A stretch of DNA of 64,000 nt, from contig JACVTC010000068.1 in NCBI GenBank assembly GCA_016946835.1, forward strand, positions 678,501 to 742,500, written 5' to 3'. Both the position numbers and the translations under genes were made by a program. The DNA comes from Neocallimastix lanati (nom. inval.). Lineage: Eukaryota; Neocallimastigomycota; Neocallimastigomycetes; Neocallimastigales; Neocallimastigaceae. The notes below the pieces were generated by a model. That model was not told where the DNA came from. It worked only from the letters and a program-made list of their open reading frames with translations, and searched no databases. Shown piece by piece: positions 20,561 to 33,237 of this stretch (positions within the stretch are counted from its first letter, which is position 1; the number at the start of each line of letters is the position of its first letter).

Positions 20561-20990
20561 TGTTTAACTGATTTAAAAAATATAATATAAATATTATTTT
20601 ATAATAAATAATTAAAAAATGAGGAATAACCAAACGAAATAATCAGAATTCTGTCATTCAAAAATTTAATTTATAAAGCTTATTAAAAATTTATACAGTT
20701 TAAATAAATATTCAAATACGTCTCTATAATTAATAATTTTATCATTATAATTATTATTTTTTTTAATAACATATAATTAAAAGAATTATTATTAATAATA
20801 TTTATATTTTTAATAACATTTATATTTTTATATAATTTTTTTATTAATAGCATTAAAATAAAAGAATTAAAATCATAAAATCTAACCATTATATGATTTA
20901 TTTAATTATTCACTTAATAATTAATTTAAAATTTGAAATAACAAAATAATACAATAAAATAATATTATATTAAAGTATCCTGACTTTTCC
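20561..20990. other. AT-rich spacer
   Basis: No gene seen. The minus-strand frame 20889-20683 is Ile/Asn/Lys-rich and has no recognisable domain. Confidence 0.4.
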
Positions 20991-20994
20991 TAAC

Positions 20995-22563
20995 AATTCA
21001 TTGTAAGAACTGATGCTTCTTATAATGGTTTTGGAGGTGTTCTATTACAAAAACATAATAAAATAGAATTTCCTATTTATTACGAAAGTAGATCTTTAAA
21101 GAAAGAAGAAAAGAATTATCCAATAACTAAGCTAAGAAGGCGCTGCTGCTTATTATTGCGTAATGAAATTCAAAGCTTTTATTACAGGAAACGATTTTGA
21201 AACTATCTTGATCACTGATCATAAACCCCTCGTAAGTTTGTTTAAATCCAAATCACCCGTAGAGAATGATAGACAACTCACAAATTGGATCTTAACCTTT
21301 AGTATGCTTAAAGTCGTAGTGCATTATGAAGATGGTAGAAAGAATATACTTGCCAATGCATTATCCCGGAATCCTGTTATATCCAAGTGAACGCTACTAA
21401 TTTGTCTGCTACATCTTTAATGGATAATTTTATTGATAATAAAATAATTAAAGTTGATGGTGAAGAATTCTATAAAGAAGATAATAATCTTCGAAAGATT
21501 ATTAAAAATAAGGAACAAAAAGTAAAATTCCTCTTAAATGCTCATAATCTCGGTCATGAAGGTATCTTCAAGACCTATAATAGATTAAAAAGGGATTATT
21601 ATTGGACAAACATGTTAAAAGATGTGAATTTAGCAATAAAAACATGTCCAAAATGTCAAGCATTTAGAAACAGACCTTATCCTAAAGAAGAAACTATTCC
21701 TACTCCAGCTGAAGCTCCCTTTGTTAGAGTTGGATTGGACATAGTCGGTCCGTTATATGTTACAAAGCGTAATAATCAATACATAATCGTATTTGTCGAT
21801 TATTTTACGGAATGGGTTGAGGCCAAAGCCGTAAATAAAATAGAATCCTCGGATGTCATTGAATTCTTGATTGAAGTATTCAGTAGACACGGTATTCCAG
21901 AAATACTTATTTCTGATAACGGTCCACAGTTTATTTCGAATCAAACCAAAGGATTCCTTGATATTTAAAATGTGTATTTAAAACCTTCTACTCCCAGAAA
22001 CTAATGGTAAAGTAGAAAATCGAAATAAGCAAATCGGAAAATACCTACGCTTGTTAAGTGAACAATGTAGAGATTGGGATGAAGTACTACCCTCTGTATT
22101 ATGGGCTCTAAGAATAACCAAGAACGAGAAGACCGGATTTTCAAGTTTCGAACTTCTCTATGGAAGAAGGGATAAACAACCCTTCGAACTACTGGTGAAT
22201 CCCGACAGGCAAGAACCGAATGAAACTCGAGAAGAGTATATTCTATGAAAATTCCTTATTCATAGGAAGTGGATAAATGAAGCGATAGATAATATTGAAA
22301 ACGCCAATCTCTTATGGAGAGATAGGCGTAAGCAAATAAAAAGAATGCAAAACACTTATAAAAGTGGAGATTTAGTTCATGTACGTTACTTAAATAGAAG
22401 AAAACTAGATCCTTACTTCTTTGGACCTTTAAAGGTAGTTAAATCGGAATTCAATACCGTAACCTTATGCGATCCTCAGACTGGTGAAGTTATGGATAGG
22501 AATGTACATAAGAAGAATGTCATTCCATTTTTTACCATGGAGACTTCAAGGGACGAAGTCTGA
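20995..22563 (+). pseudogene. Ty3/gypsy relic A: RNase H, integrase and C-terminal part
   Basis: Starts abruptly inside RNase H (FIVRTDASYNGFGGVLLQ), with an extra base near 21133; ITDHKPLVSLF follows and a stop after NPVISK at 21388. Integrase then has the H2C2 zinc-binding region (HNLGHEG ... CPKCQ), catalytic Asp in VGLDIVGPL, Asp in SDNGPQF and Glu in NGKVENRN. A frameshift near 21960-21995 and a stop at 22246-22248 break it. The C-terminal part ends at 22563 with FFTMETSRDEV. Gag, protease and RT are missing, so the element is 5'-truncated. Confidence 0.88.
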
Positions 22564-23615
22564 GTTGGTGACGGGGGATCTTGGTACGAGACCAACTGAA
22601 ATTTATAAAATTAACATAGCCTTAGGGTAAAAAGTAAATATTAATAATCATAAATGTAGTACAAAGTTGTACAAAATTTTAATGTATAAAAATTTTAATA
22701 TATATAGAAATTAGAAATAATTTAATTAAAAGAAGGAGGTTAAATAATTAAACTAAAAATAAAAATAATTTCGAAATTTAGTGAGATCTCAATTTAGGAA
22801 AATTGAGATCAAGAAAAATTGAGATTTATAATTTTATAATAAATAAAAAGTAAATTAAATAAAATAATAAATAAGAAAGAAATTAAATATTTTAATAATA
22901 ATAAATTGTTAAGTGTTATTTGGAATATTAGTATATTTACCTTTAACAAAATAGAAATTCGATGTAATGGACCAATTCTTGTTAAGGAATGAACAAATAA
23001 TGTTAATTTTATTATTTTTCATAAAAATAACTTAACCACTAAAATTAAATTATTTATTTCTTTACTTGGAGAACTTTCTTATGTACTATTACTGCCAAAT
23101 TATTACTAATATTAAATTTATTATTATTAATATAAATTCTTTATCAATATCAATACTTTATTATTAAAATTAATACTATATTATTAATATCAATATTATT
23201 ATCAATATCTAGTTTTATTAATATGATTTATTCTATCAATATTTTATTATTAAAGAAAATTTTATTTTACAAATATTACTAATACAGATTATTTATTATT
23301 AATAAAAATTAATATAATTAATAATGATTTAAAAATATTTTACTTAAATCAATGATCCTTGTCATTAAAATTAGTAATACTTCCTTCCAAAATACACCCT
23401 ATTTATAATAATATTAATAATAGATAATAATCTAAAATACTTTTATTTAAAAATAGTATAAAATTAAATAATACTCTATTACTAATAGTTCTGTAAAAGT
23501 AATAAAATTATTTTTAAAATATATTATCACTACAATTAATAATAAATAGTTTAGAATTTAATAATATATAATAAATATTTATTATAATAGAATAGATTAT
23601 GAATTTATAATCTGT
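22564..23615 (+). other. Probable 3' LTR of gypsy A and AT-rich spacer
   Basis: Nine bases after the stop is a purine tract GACGGGGGATC followed by TTGGTACGAGACCAA, an imperfect palindrome that probably opens the LTR. No second LTR copy exists in the window, so its end is not defined. The rest is AT-rich with no gene. Confidence 0.45.
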
Positions 23616-23619
23616 CCCG

Positions 23620-26242
23620 AACCTCAACATTCTTGATATCGTTACATTTTAACTTAGTAAGAATAAAAGAAGGTGATGAGTATAAGACAGCATTTCGTAC
23701 TCGTTATGGACATTTTGAATATTTGGTTATGCCTTTTGGATTAAAAAATGCCCCTGCAACCTTTCAACATTTTATAAATGATGTTCTTAGTGATTACTTA
23801 GATGATTTTGTTATTTTGTATATTGATGATATTTTAATTTATTCAAAAAGTTTAGAAGAACATCATATTCATGTCAAGAAAGTTTTAAAGAAACTATTAA
23901 AAAATAATTTATATGTCAAACTCGAAAAATGTGAGTTTGATGTCTCTGAAACTGCTTTTCTTGGTTATATTTTATCGAAAGAAGGTTTAAAGGTTGATCC
24001 TAATAAAAATTAAAGCCATTCTTGATTGGCCTGTTCCAACCACAGTTAAGGAAGTTCAATCTTTTATTGGTTTATGCAATTATTATTGGATTTTTATTAA
24101 AGATTTTGCTAAAATCGCCCGTCCTTTGCATAAACTTACAAGAAAAAAATGTATCTTTTAACTGGGGTCCTGATCAACAGAAGTCACATTTGATAAATTA
24201 AAAGAGTTGTTCACTTCTGCTCCTATTTTGAGAAACCCTGATAGTAATAAGCCTTTTGTTGTTGAAACTGATGCTTCTAATTTTTGCTGTTGGTGCGATT
24301 CTTTCTCAAGAATACGATGGTCAACTACACCCAATAGCTTATATCTCGTCTAGCTTAACCAAATCAGAAAAGAATTATCCAATTTACGATAAAGAACTTC
24401 TAGCAATTAAAGTTGCTCTTGAGGAATGGCGTCACTATTTAGAAGGTGCTCGTCATCCTTTTACAATTTATACCGATCATAAAAATTTGACTTTTCCTAG
24501 AAAGCCTGAAATGCTCTCGCAACGTCAAATCCATTGGTATGAATTTCTCTCTCGTTTCGATTTTAATTTAGTTTATCGTGCTGGTAAGAAGTCTGGAAAA
24601 CCTGATATCTTATCTAGAAGAAGTAATCATTTTTTTAATTACCCTCAGACTGTTTCTTGTCGTGTTATTAACTGTAATGCTTCTGATGATTGCTTATGTA
24701 ATTCAATTTTTAATTCACTTAAAGATGATGAATTGTATAACAAAATTAAAACTTTTCTTTCTAGTAATAATAACGATACTGCTCCTATTAGAAATATTGA
24801 TAAATGTGTAATTGATGATGAAGGATTTCTTCTCTATGATGATTTCAACTATGTTCCTGAAAATATTCGTACAAGATTTCTAGAAATGCACCATGATTCG
24901 GTAACAGCTGGTCACTTCGGATTTAATTTACAGAAACTTTTGGTAGCCAAAGTTACGACATGGTGTTAAGAAATTTATTAAGTCTTGTGAAACTTGTTGT
25001 CGTGCTAAAGTTCCAAGGCATAAGCCGTATGGTTTGTTATCCCCATTATCCACAGCAAATAGAGCTTGGGCTGATATTTCAATGGATTTCATTGTTGAAT
25101 TGCCAAAATCCAAAGATATGACTACTATTATGGTGGTTGTTGATCGTTTAACAAAGATGGCTCATTTTATCCCCCTTCGTTGTCTTCCTACTACTTCAAT
25201 TGCCGCTGATGCTTTTATTAATTCTATTTTTAAATTGCATGGTTTCCCTGATTCCATTATTTCTGATAGAGGTACCCAATTCACCTCTGAATTTTGGAAT
25301 AGATTATGTGACTTACTTTGTATCAAGCATTCGTTTTCAACTTCAAACCATCCACAGACTGATGGTCAAACAGAGAGGGTGAACGCGATATTGGAACAAT
25401 ATCTTCGTTGTTATATAAATGAACGACAAACAAATTGGGTTGATTTATTACCTTTCGCTGAATTCGCTTATAACAATACCTTACAACAATCAATCAACTA
25501 ATCCCCATTTTTTGCTAACTATGGATTCAATCCTAGATTTAGTCTAGAAATTCCATCTAATGAAAGACCTCACAGAGCTGATCAAAGAGTTAAAGACATT
25601 AATGAAAATATTAAATTTCTGAAAGAAAACATAGATAAAGCTAAAGAAACTTACAAAAAATATGCGGATCAAAAAAAATTACCCTCACCTGATTTCCAGG
25701 TTGGTAACAAAGTTTGGTTACTTAAAGGAAGTACTACTAAGAATGTTAAGAAGAAACTTGCTAATCAAATGCTTGGTCTTTTTGAAATTGTTGAGAAAAT
25801 TAGTTCACTTGCTTATAAACTTAAACTTCCAAGTTATATGCGTTGTCATCCTGTTTTTCACGTATCATTACTTGAACCTTATCATAAAAATGAATTTGAA
25901 AACAGAAATAAAAGAAAAAGGAAGAATATTAATTTGACCCCTGATACTTTTGATAAAGTTCCAGAAAAGATTGTTGATATGAGAAAATATAGAGGAAAGA
26001 ATCGTTTTCTTGTATCTTGGAAAGGACTTGATTCTGATGAGGATTCTTGGATTGATGAAGATCAAATTTATGACAAACAATTGATTCAGGAATATTATCG
26101 TCGAACCAAAAAGAATAGATCAAACATAGAAGAAGATACTTTGAGTGATAATGAAATCTACGTTAGACATAGATATCAACCATTTGTAATTGATCTACCA
26201 GCAAATGGACTAAATCGTATGTCTCGCAGGAGCTCGACTTAA
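23620..26242 (+). pseudogene. Ty3/gypsy relic B: chromovirus with C-terminal chromodomain
   Basis: Truncated at the left inside RT ([16 protein letters not shown]), with the active site [10 protein letters not shown] intact. Frameshifts near 24010, 24150 and 24280 separate RT from RNase H (KSEKNYPIYDKELLAI, YTDHKNL). Integrase: HHDSVTAGH, then CETCCRAKV after a shift near 24967, Asp in ISMDFIVELP, Asp in SDRGTQF and Glu in DGQTERVN. One in-frame TAA at 25499-25501 (likely former CAA) interrupts it; the same frame continues to 26242. The C-terminus has the LHPxFHVSLLEPY-like block (HPVFHVSLLEPY) and a chromodomain (KIVDMRKYRGKNRFLVSWKG). Chromodomains direct chromovirus integration to marked chromatin. 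Confidence 0.9.
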
Positions 26243-26252
26243 AGGGCGAGAT

Positions 26253-26742
26253 TGTAAAGATTTAATAAATCTTTAATACATTAAATAGCTTAATTTTTCG
26301 TACAATTAATTTATTTAATGTATATGAATTATTTTTTTATATAAAATTTATTGAAATAAAATTTATTAATTATTTTTTAAATTGAAAATATTTTTTAATT
26401 AGTTTAGTTAACCTAGTTTAGTTTTAAATAGTTAAATATTAATTTAGGAATAATCTTAAATAGTTAAGATTTATGAAAAGAGTTTTTCAATATTAAATAT
26501 ATAATTAAAATTATTATAAGTATTAAAATAATAAATAAAATGAAGAGTTTAAAAAATTAATTTTAGTTTTAGTAAATTAATAAATAATAAAAATTATTAA
26601 TTAAAAAATCTTTTGTTTATAAATAAATAGTTTTATATATATTATTAAATAACATCATATATTAATAATGTAATAAGAAAAAATATAAATACATGTAATT
26701 TTTCTCAATTAAATCGATGTATTAGTTATTAACTATTTTACA
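26253..26742 (+). repeat. Probable 3' LTR of gypsy B
   Basis: Preceded by the purine-rich AAAGGGCGAGAT. It opens TGTAAAGA and closes at ATTTTACA, an inverted terminal match, giving about 490 bp. No second copy is present to confirm the right end. Confidence 0.55.
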
Positions 26743-26863
26743 GTTAATAACATAAAAGAAATTTATAATTAATAAAAAGAATATAATAAAAAAAGAATTT
26801 ACTTATTTGTTTAAATTGTAAAGTGTTTTTTATTGTTATAATCTGTTTTAGTTGACGGATTCA
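26743..26863. other. Short AT-rich spacer
   Basis: Separates the gypsy LTR from the broken 3' end of the minus-strand copia. Nothing recognisable. Confidence 0.4.
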
Positions 26864-29261
26864 TTACATAAAGGTTAATGGTGTATCTGTTACTATATTA
26901 TTAGGTTCTATATTGTCAATAATGAAATTAGTCCTTTTGTTTTCTTCATTGTATAATGGTGATCCTGGTCTTTTTAATGATGAGGAAACTGTATTGTATT
27001 CTTTCTTTTGTCTTTTATTAGTAGCTGAATCAATTTTATTTTCCTTTCTTTTATAAGTTTGATTGCCAGTTTTGTCATGATTTGTAGAATCATCATTAGC
27101 GTTATTGTCTATATAATTAGATTGAATTATCAATCTCAGTAGACATTGATATTGCTTTAAAATTACTTGTTAAGTTTTCTATGTGATTTTCTTGACTATT
27201 ATCTATGCTATTATCATTGTATGAAAAATTGTCATTGTCAAAAATTTCAGTATATATATCCGATGGAAAGCTTGTTTCTGAATCAATTATATTATTTTCT
27301 GGATTATCTCTGTTCTCAATTTTTTCGTTAATTGTAGATGTACTTGGTTGATCTTCAGTTATTATTTGATTTTCATTATCTATATTTTTAGTTATTGTAT
27401 TGTTATTATTTATTTTCATGAGGTAATTGCTTTGTTATATAATAGGTTGGCATATTTAACAGCATAGTACCAAAACTTTGTATCGAGTTTGCTCCAATAT
27501 AGCAATGTTTTAGCGCAGCTCACTAAAGTATAATTAAAACGTTCGGATTTGCCGTTATTTTGAGGATTATAAGGTGGTGAGGACAATTTCCTAATTCTAC
27601 AAAATTGTTCAACCATTTTATTGACGTATTCCTTTCTTTTGGTCAGTTTTGAAATTTTTGATTTTATTTTCAAATTGGTTATTTAAATAAGTAAAGAAAT
27701 TTATTATTATCTTGGGGACTTAGGTTTTATTTTCAATTAGAAAAAATCCAACTTTTTCTTGAAAAATCATCGATAAAGGTAAGTATGTACCTTTTTCCAG
27801 TGAAAGATTGTTGAATAGGTCCTATTAAGTCAGAATGGATTACTTCTAGAATGCTATTGGCTTTTGGGGTCTCTCCATTGTAAGGTTTTCTTCTGAGTTT
27901 GGAAATTTGGCAATCTATACACTTTGGTACTTTTATATCATGGCTACTTAGATATTTATCAAGATTTTCATGATAAAAGTGTCCCAGTCTACGATGCCAT
28001 AACATTTTGTTTTTATTATCTAATTCTGCTTCACTGGAATATAAAATATTGTTAACCACTGGATCTTCATATGAATAATCTATTGTAGTTAATCTAATAA
28101 TATTATTCTTATCAGCCTTGAAAGGTCCTAAAGTTCTCTTTTGTTTATGATCGTTTGACTTTAAGGTTAGGCATACCTTGTCCTTTTTTGGGATAATTTT
28201 GCAAACCATTCCTTCTCTTATTAACTTGATTCCACTAATTAAATTTTTATTGATTTTACTAGAGTATAAAACATTATTTAATTTTAAATCGAAACCATTT
28301 AAATTTCCTTCGTAGGTACCACTTCCTTCGAATTCGCAAAGAGAATTAATAGCACATTTTAAAATAACCTTTTCTTTTTAGAAATTAGTTAATATATCTT
28401 TATTACATGTAATGTGTTCGGATGCTCCTGTATCAAAAGTCCATGTAGTATATCCATCAGAATTGGCTTCCATAACATTTATGGAGTTGTCATCATCATT
28501 ATTGTTCATTTGATTTAATTCTCTGTCAGTGTTGATAACTTCGTTATTTTGATTGCTATCGTCTGTCCTTTCTAAGCTGTTTAATTCATTGTCGTACATG
28601 GCTTTTAACTCATCAAAGGTAAGTTCTTCTCCAGATTTTTCGTCCTTTTCGATGTTAGATACTTGTTTGTATTTTCTAAGCCTTCTATTTTTATGTTTTG
28701 TATTTTGATCAGTTTTACTGTTTTTAAATTGATTACTATTTCTTTTCTTTTCTTGTTTAAAAGATAATAATTGCAATCTTTAGTGTCGTGATCGTCCATA
28801 TTACAAACATGACAATATTTTCGGTTTTCATGGTTATGGAGTTCTTGATGCATAGAGGATCTTCTTCCTCTGGAATCGCCATTAGTTTTATAAGCGAGAT
28901 CAATATCCATATAATCGTTGCTCTGAGAGTTCTGTTTAATATTACTATCTTTATATTTAATATTATGTTTTAAGTACATTTGAAAATTAATGACATCATA
29001 GGTTTGTTGTATGAAGTTATCCACATTTTCGTTTCCTTTTGGTCGTAATTGATATTTTAATTCGTTTGGGAAAGAAAGGTAGATAATTCTCAACTTTTCT
29101 AAATTACTCAGATTTGTGTTATTCTCTTCCAGTTTTTTGAATATTTCAGTGATTTGGTTTAAGACATTTTTGGCAGTTAAGAAATTTCCAATTTGGAAAA
29201 ACCATTCTTCATAATTAGTCTTGTTAAGTTGGTTTTCTGGTGAAAGTTGAAATTCAGACAT
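26864..29261 (-). pseudogene. Copia element 3, gag to integrase, RT and RNase H missing
   Basis: Starts at 29261 (MSEFQLSPENQLNKTNYEEW) with a copia gag and a zinc knuckle CHVCNMDDHDTKDC. A frameshift near 28770 is followed by the protease motif FDTGASEHI and a stop at 28380-28378. The same frame resumes at 28209 with GAG-pre-integrase (LWHRRLGHFYHENL, CIDCQ) and the first integrase Asp in IHSDLIGP. A break after DDFSRKSWIF (27733) leads to a fragment with the catalytic Glu in NNGKSERFN (27673-27416), then an acidic linker to 26864. RT and RNase H, expected next, are absent, so the element is deleted as well as frameshifted. Confidence 0.88.
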
Positions 29262-29271
29262 TTTGGTTAAA

Positions 29272-29286
29272 ATGAGACTCTTAATC
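29272..29286 (-). promoter_or_regulatory. Primer-binding site of copia element 3 (tRNA-Lys anticodon-arm type)
   Basis: On the minus strand GATTAAGAGTCTCAT, identical to the site of copia element 1, ten bases before the gag start codon at 29261. Confidence 0.75.
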
Positions 29287-29542
29287 TAAAAACAAATTAG
29301 ATAAAACGTTTTATTATTAATTAAAGTTTATTTATTAATATATTTGTTTTGGTAATTACAATGTTAAAAAATGTATGAAAAGATTTTCTTTTTATACTAA
29401 TTGTGGTTTATTAGTAATACAATTAAATAATTTAACAATGAATATGTAAATGTATTTCAAATACAAAGAGATAAATTATAATAAAGAAATAATATAATTT
29501 AATTTATTTACAGTATATTTAATTAATTTGACACTTATAACA
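29287..29542 (-). repeat. Candidate 5' LTR of copia element 3
   Basis: By position, the 256 bp between the primer site and TGTTATAAGTGTC (minus strand, starting 29542) should be the LTR. The length matches its relatives, but its 3' end (GTTTTTA) lacks the usual CA and no second copy exists. Confidence 0.4.
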
Positions 29543-29835
29543 TTATTATTTATTATTTATTATTTATTTATTATTTATTTAATATTTATTATTTATTATT
29601 TATTATTTATTAATTAATTATTTAATATTTATTATTTATTATTTATTATTTATTATTTAATATTTAATATTTATTATTTATTTATTAATTATTTAATATT
29701 TATTATTTAATATTTATTATTTATTATTTATTATTTATTTATTATTTATTTAATATTTATTATTTATTATTTATTATTTATTATTTACTATTTATTATTT
29801 ACTATTTATTATTTATTATTTATTTATTTAATATA
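29543..29835. repeat. TTATTTA-type heptamer repeat block
   Basis: Irregular TTATTTA, TTATTTAT and TTTAATA words, no coding content. Confidence 0.85.
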
Positions 29836-29924
29836 TTTTATAATAAAATATTTAAAGACTTTACTTATTTCAAAAATGATTTTTATTATTATTTTATTTA
29901 TTTAATTATTTATTTATTGGTTAA

Positions 29925-29995
29925 AGAAAATTATATAATGTGGCAATTATTAAAATAAATTTTTAAGTCACATTGCGAAATGCACAATTGTGAAA
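29925..29995. repeat. Solitary right-hand terminus of the GCATTTCG MITE family
   Basis: GCGAAATGCACAATTGTGAAATG corresponds block by block to CCGAAATGCAACAATACGAAATG at the right end of the MITE ending at 44967, with an inner AAGTCACATT matching its GTGACTT in inverse. No left partner was seen. Confidence 0.5.
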
Positions 29996-31066
29996 TGATA
30001 CACATTCATTAATAATATTTAATGTTATTTATTTATTTACTTATTTATTTAAGATTCTTATAATATTGAGATGTACAGTACCACCGCCACCACCACCATT
30101 TTCTCCTTTCTATTTCTTATGACCACTACATAAATACCTTTTATCTTTTCCTCAAAAAAAAATTTTTTTTTTTTTTTTTTTATTTCAATTTATTTTTAAA
30201 AAATATTTTATATTCTATATATTCTATATTAAAAATATAATTCATTTAACAATCCTTTATTCAAATATACAACTGAAATTTTATAATTAAATAGATTAAA
30301 TGGCAACTTATATTATTATTATTATTATTACTTTTTTTTTTTTTTTTTTTTAGAAAAATGAATATTTTATTATTGTTATTGTTATAATAGTAATTAAAAG
30401 TAAAAATATACTTTTTATTATAGAGATAATTATATAAAAAAATAAAAAAAAAAAAAAAAAAAGTCAAAATTTAAAATATTAAGATATTTTAAAACCTATT
30501 TATATATAAAAAATTATATATATTATTATTAAGGATAAATGAAGAAAAAACTATATATATATATACTTTTTTATAATAATATGATTTCTTATAAGAAAAT
30601 AATTAATATAAATTAAATAATATTAAAAATTAATATTCTCTTTTTAATTAATGGAAATAATAATAATAATAAAAAAGAAAATAATAATATTAATAAAAAA
30701 ATTTAATAATTAAATTTTCAATATGAACTATTAAATTTAATTATATTTATATATAAAAAAGTAAAAATAAAAATAATAATTTGTAAGTGATAAAGTATGA
30801 TTTTTTTTTTTTTATTTTCGAAAATTAAAAATAAAAATAAAAATAAAAAAAAAAAAATAAAAAAAAAAAAAAAAAAAAGGATATGGAATAAACTCGATAT
30901 ATTAAAAATAATAATGAAGATGAAGATAATATTATTAAAAATAATTAAAAATAATGGAGAGAATATTATTTATTTTGTTAATTATTTTCTCTCCTTATTT
31001 TTTTTTTTTTTTTTTTTTTATTCTTTTGATTTTTTTAAATTTTAAATTTTAAATAGATGTCATTTT
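29996..31066. other. Intergenic AT-rich region, 3' of the minus-strand membrane-protein gene
   Basis: Long A and T homopolymers (30165-30180, 30337-30351, 30445-30462, 30847-30878, 31001-31019). One small GC-richer island at 30070-30125 (CCACCGCCACCACCACCA) is unassigned. No gene supported. Confidence 0.5.
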
Positions 31067-31985
31067 TTAATTAAATGAATTATAATATTTGAATTTCTTT
31101 TTCTCTTCATTTATATCATAATCATCAACATCTTCTAATTCAACATAATTTCTACTATTATGATGATTCAAGAAAGCTTCTTCCATTTCATATTTAATTT
31201 TGAGATCCTTTTGAGTCTTTCTATGTTTAATATTTATGCAAGATTTCCAACTAATATAAAAAACAATAAAAGCACAGGCCATAATTCCACAAATAAAAGT
31301 AAAAGTAAGATTTTTAGTTTTTTGAAGGCTACAAATTTGAGTATTATCAACATTTTTACAACTACCACAACCACAATCAGAATCATCTTTACAAACTTGT
31401 TCCTCATCTAATTTACAGGTTAATGAATCCGTTTTGAATATATCATCTTCCTCTACACCTTTAAAGACAGACTTATCATTGGAACAAATATATAATGGAC
31501 TTTTTTTATTAGAGATACAAACTTTATTTTGACAAACACCAGAGAAACATTGTTCATTCTTGCTACATTCACGAGTATAACATTTTTCGAGAGCAGCTTC
31601 TTCTTTGCTACATGATTCTAAAATAATAGTTGGTGTTTGGCCATTATTAAAGTGAAAATATCCATAGGAAACGGGTTCATAATTAACAATAACTGGATCT
31701 TCTTTTTTTGTATCATTCTTTTCTTCCGTAGATTCAAAAACACAATTATCTTCATGACAATATAAAGTAGAAATACAGTAACCCTTGTTGTCCTCTTCTG
31801 AAATTAAACATCTAGTTTGATAATCTTTTTTACAATCGGCATCTGTTTTACAACTATCACTATTGATATAAAATTTTATTATTACAAAATATATATATAT
31901 ACATTTAAAAAAAAAAAAAAAAAAAGTATATTATTATATATATTTACATAATAATTAAATTATTTGATAATAAAAATTAAAATAG

Positions 31986-32019
<34 letters not shown>

Positions 32020-32323
32020 TATATTCAAACAAATTAAAGTAAAAATAAAATTGAATTCATTTATTTTTATAGATAATTTTCATACATAAATTTTAAATTT
32101 GATTAAATTTTTATTAATATTAATATATTTTCAACTAGCATTTAAAAAGTATATTCGAAATTACAATAAAACGAGGTTTAAAAAAAAGATTATTACACCA
32201 AAATTTATAGTATACTTACATCTTAAGTTTGATAGCACCTTCTAAATTAAAATCAGTCTTATAACCAAACACGTTAAGAAAGAATAAAGTAACAAATAAA
32301 GCAATTGATTGACTGTACTTCAT
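31067..32323 (-). CDS. Secreted Cys-rich single-pass membrane protein, two exons
   Basis: CDS is exon 1, 32323-32220, and exon 2, 31859-31067; the intron 32219-31860 (360 bp) has donor GTAAGTATA and acceptor ATCAATAG. The join keeps the frame and gives 298 residues. Exon 1 encodes a signal peptide (MKYSQSIALFVTLFFLNVFG). The ectodomain holds many cysteines in EGF- or disulfide-knot-like spacing, for example CKTDADC, CFSGVCQNKVC and CKDDSDCGCGSC. A hydrophobic helix (LTFTFICGIMACAFIVFYI, near residues 215-237) is followed by a basic then acidic tail of about 60 residues. The topology is that of a type I surface protein. The family was not recognised. The upstream 150 bp contain T-rich runs but no clear TATA choice. 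Confidence 0.8.
31860..32219 (-). other. Intron of the Cys-rich membrane protein gene
   Basis: 360 bp, GTAAGTATA...TATCAATAG on the minus strand. It gives a local reference for splice signals in this genome. Confidence 0.75.
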
Positions 32324-32656
32324 TTTTTATTCTTTTTATCTAAAATTTCTGTTTTTTTTTTTTTTGTTTTTTAATTATTTTATTATAATACGAGAAATTT
32401 CAAATTAAATATTACTTTATATATATATGTATTTTAAATAAAAATATATTGAAAATTTATTATTTAATATTTGACTGTATTGTACTAAATGTAGTTTCAA
32501 TTATTATTCACTTCCTTTAAATATTTCAATATTTGTTATAAATATTATATTTTTATACTTTTTTTTTTATCCAAATCAAAATTTAGATTTTAAATATTTT
32601 AAATAATTAATTCATAATAATTAAAAATAGAAAAAATTAAAATGAATATAAAAAAA

Positions 32657-32688
<32 letters not shown>

Positions 32689-33202
32689 GCATTATATATA
32701 AATCTGATTTTTCTTTTTTTTTTCTTATTTTCTTTTTAATTTTTTCTATTTTTAATTATACTGTAATATACTATGGATCATATATTAAATTATTACAATT
32801 ATTCAATTATTCAATTATTACAATTATTACAATTATTACAATTATTATTCAATTATTACATTTATTTTTACAATTATTTATTATTACAAATATTCAATTT
32901 TATTCCATTTTCAATATCTTTTAAATCATCAAAAAAAACAAATTTAATAATTATTTCATCCATTTTAATTAAAATCAAATATATTATAATAATAATAAAA
33001 TATATATGAATAAACATAATCATATATATAATTATATATAAATAAAATATAATAGTAAAGTAAATATAATATATAATAGAATAACAATATAAATATAATA
33101 TATATAAAATATATAATATATATAAAATATAATTTATAATAATATATGAATAAATATAAAAATAAATTTATTCCATATTCTTTTTTTTTATTACTGAAAA
33201 CT

Positions 33203-33237
<35 letters not shown>

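Noticed and set aside
22345-22563. A separate small host gene
   Set aside because: It is the C-terminal piece of gypsy relic A, in register with the integrase upstream after a stop.
29543-29835. CRISPR-like or telomere-like arrays in the heptamer blocks
   Set aside because: No spacers of constant length and no G-rich strand; these are simple AT repeats within a eukaryotic chromosome.
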